Assembly: GCA_964624765.1 (NCBI GenBank)
Contig: CAZUZO010000103.1
Span: forward strand, 1 to 12,723
Source of the DNA: JAGTVB01 sp964624765
GTDB lineage: Bacteria > Pseudomonadota > Gammaproteobacteria > HK1
Length of the DNA stretch: 12,723 nucleotides
Reading direction: 5' to 3'
The notes below the pieces were generated by a model. That model saw only the letters and a list, made by a program, of their open reading frames with translations. It ran no database searches and was not told the origin of the DNA. Both the position numbers and the translations under genes were made by a program. Positions 12,703 through 12,723 of this stretch are shown here, one piece after another. Positions within the stretch are counted from its first letter, which is position 1, and every line of letters starts with the position of its first letter.

Positions 12703-12723
12703 TTGTGAAAAAACCGTCGCGAG
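12703..12723 (+). repeat. Second copy of the TTGTGA repeat, cut by the window edge
   Basis: These 21 terminal bases match 5359-5379 at 19 of 21 positions (TTGTGAAAAAACCGTCGCGAG). Sequence to the left is unrelated between the two sites, so the repeat begins at or near 12703 and extends beyond the window. Confidence 0.5.

Overview
The window is GC-rich chromosomal DNA from a proteobacterium, most probably a gammaproteobacterium. The evidence is the gene families present (AsmA, a Tat-exported PhoX-like protein, a DUF192 protein, a short RRM protein, PaaI-type thioesterases), the Shine-Dalgarno-led starts, and several small dispersed palindromic elements. No rRNA, tRNA, CRISPR array, integrase or full insertion sequence was seen. 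A Gly/Pro/Met/Trp-rich exported protein hints at, but does not prove, a sulfur-oxidising lineage.

Layout from left to right: (i) 1-111 is one end of a small repeat element cut by the window edge. (ii) 197-2533 (+) is a PhoX/DUF839-type protein with a Tat signal, convergent with (iii) a patatin-like phospholipase (2627-3601, -) whose catalytic motifs are non-canonical. (iv) 3602-4024 holds no gene but contains a decayed copy of the first repeat and an unrelated palindromic repeat. (v) 4025-4807 (+) is a low-complexity secreted Gly/Pro-rich protein ending in 11-residue tandem repeats. (vi) 5047-5340 (+) is an RRM RNA-binding protein behind a duplicated extended -10 promoter and a leader of about 100 nt. 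(vii) 5499-6400 (-) holds two overlapping PaaI/hotdog thioesterases. (viii) 6457-6819 (+) is a HepT-like (DUF86) remnant lacking its N-terminus. (ix) 6809-7327 (-) is a DUF2505/SRPBCC protein, divergent from (x) 7494-9326 (+), a ZIP-type transporter with two cyclic-nucleotide-binding-like domains inserted in its central loop. (xi) 9440-11542 (-) is an AsmA-family protein. (xii) 11620-11836 is a complete 217-bp MITE-like element. (xiii) 11897-12373 (-) is an exported DUF192 protein, followed upstream by a possible small membrane protein (12465-12656, -). A fragment of a second repeat family touches the right edge.

Functionally this looks like a patchwork of single-gene units, not one pathway. 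Several products act at or outside the inner membrane (PhoX-like, patatin, Gly-rich protein, ZIP fusion, AsmA, DUF192). The only clear operon is the thioesterase pair. The most unusual item is the ZIP protein: three N-terminal transmembrane segments, two duplicated cNBD-plus-linker modules, then the C-terminal ZIP bundle. That architecture suggests a gated or ligand-regulated metal transporter. The MITE family is the main source of structural plasticity: two inverted copies, about 95% identical over 111 bp, bracket about 11.5 kb of the window.
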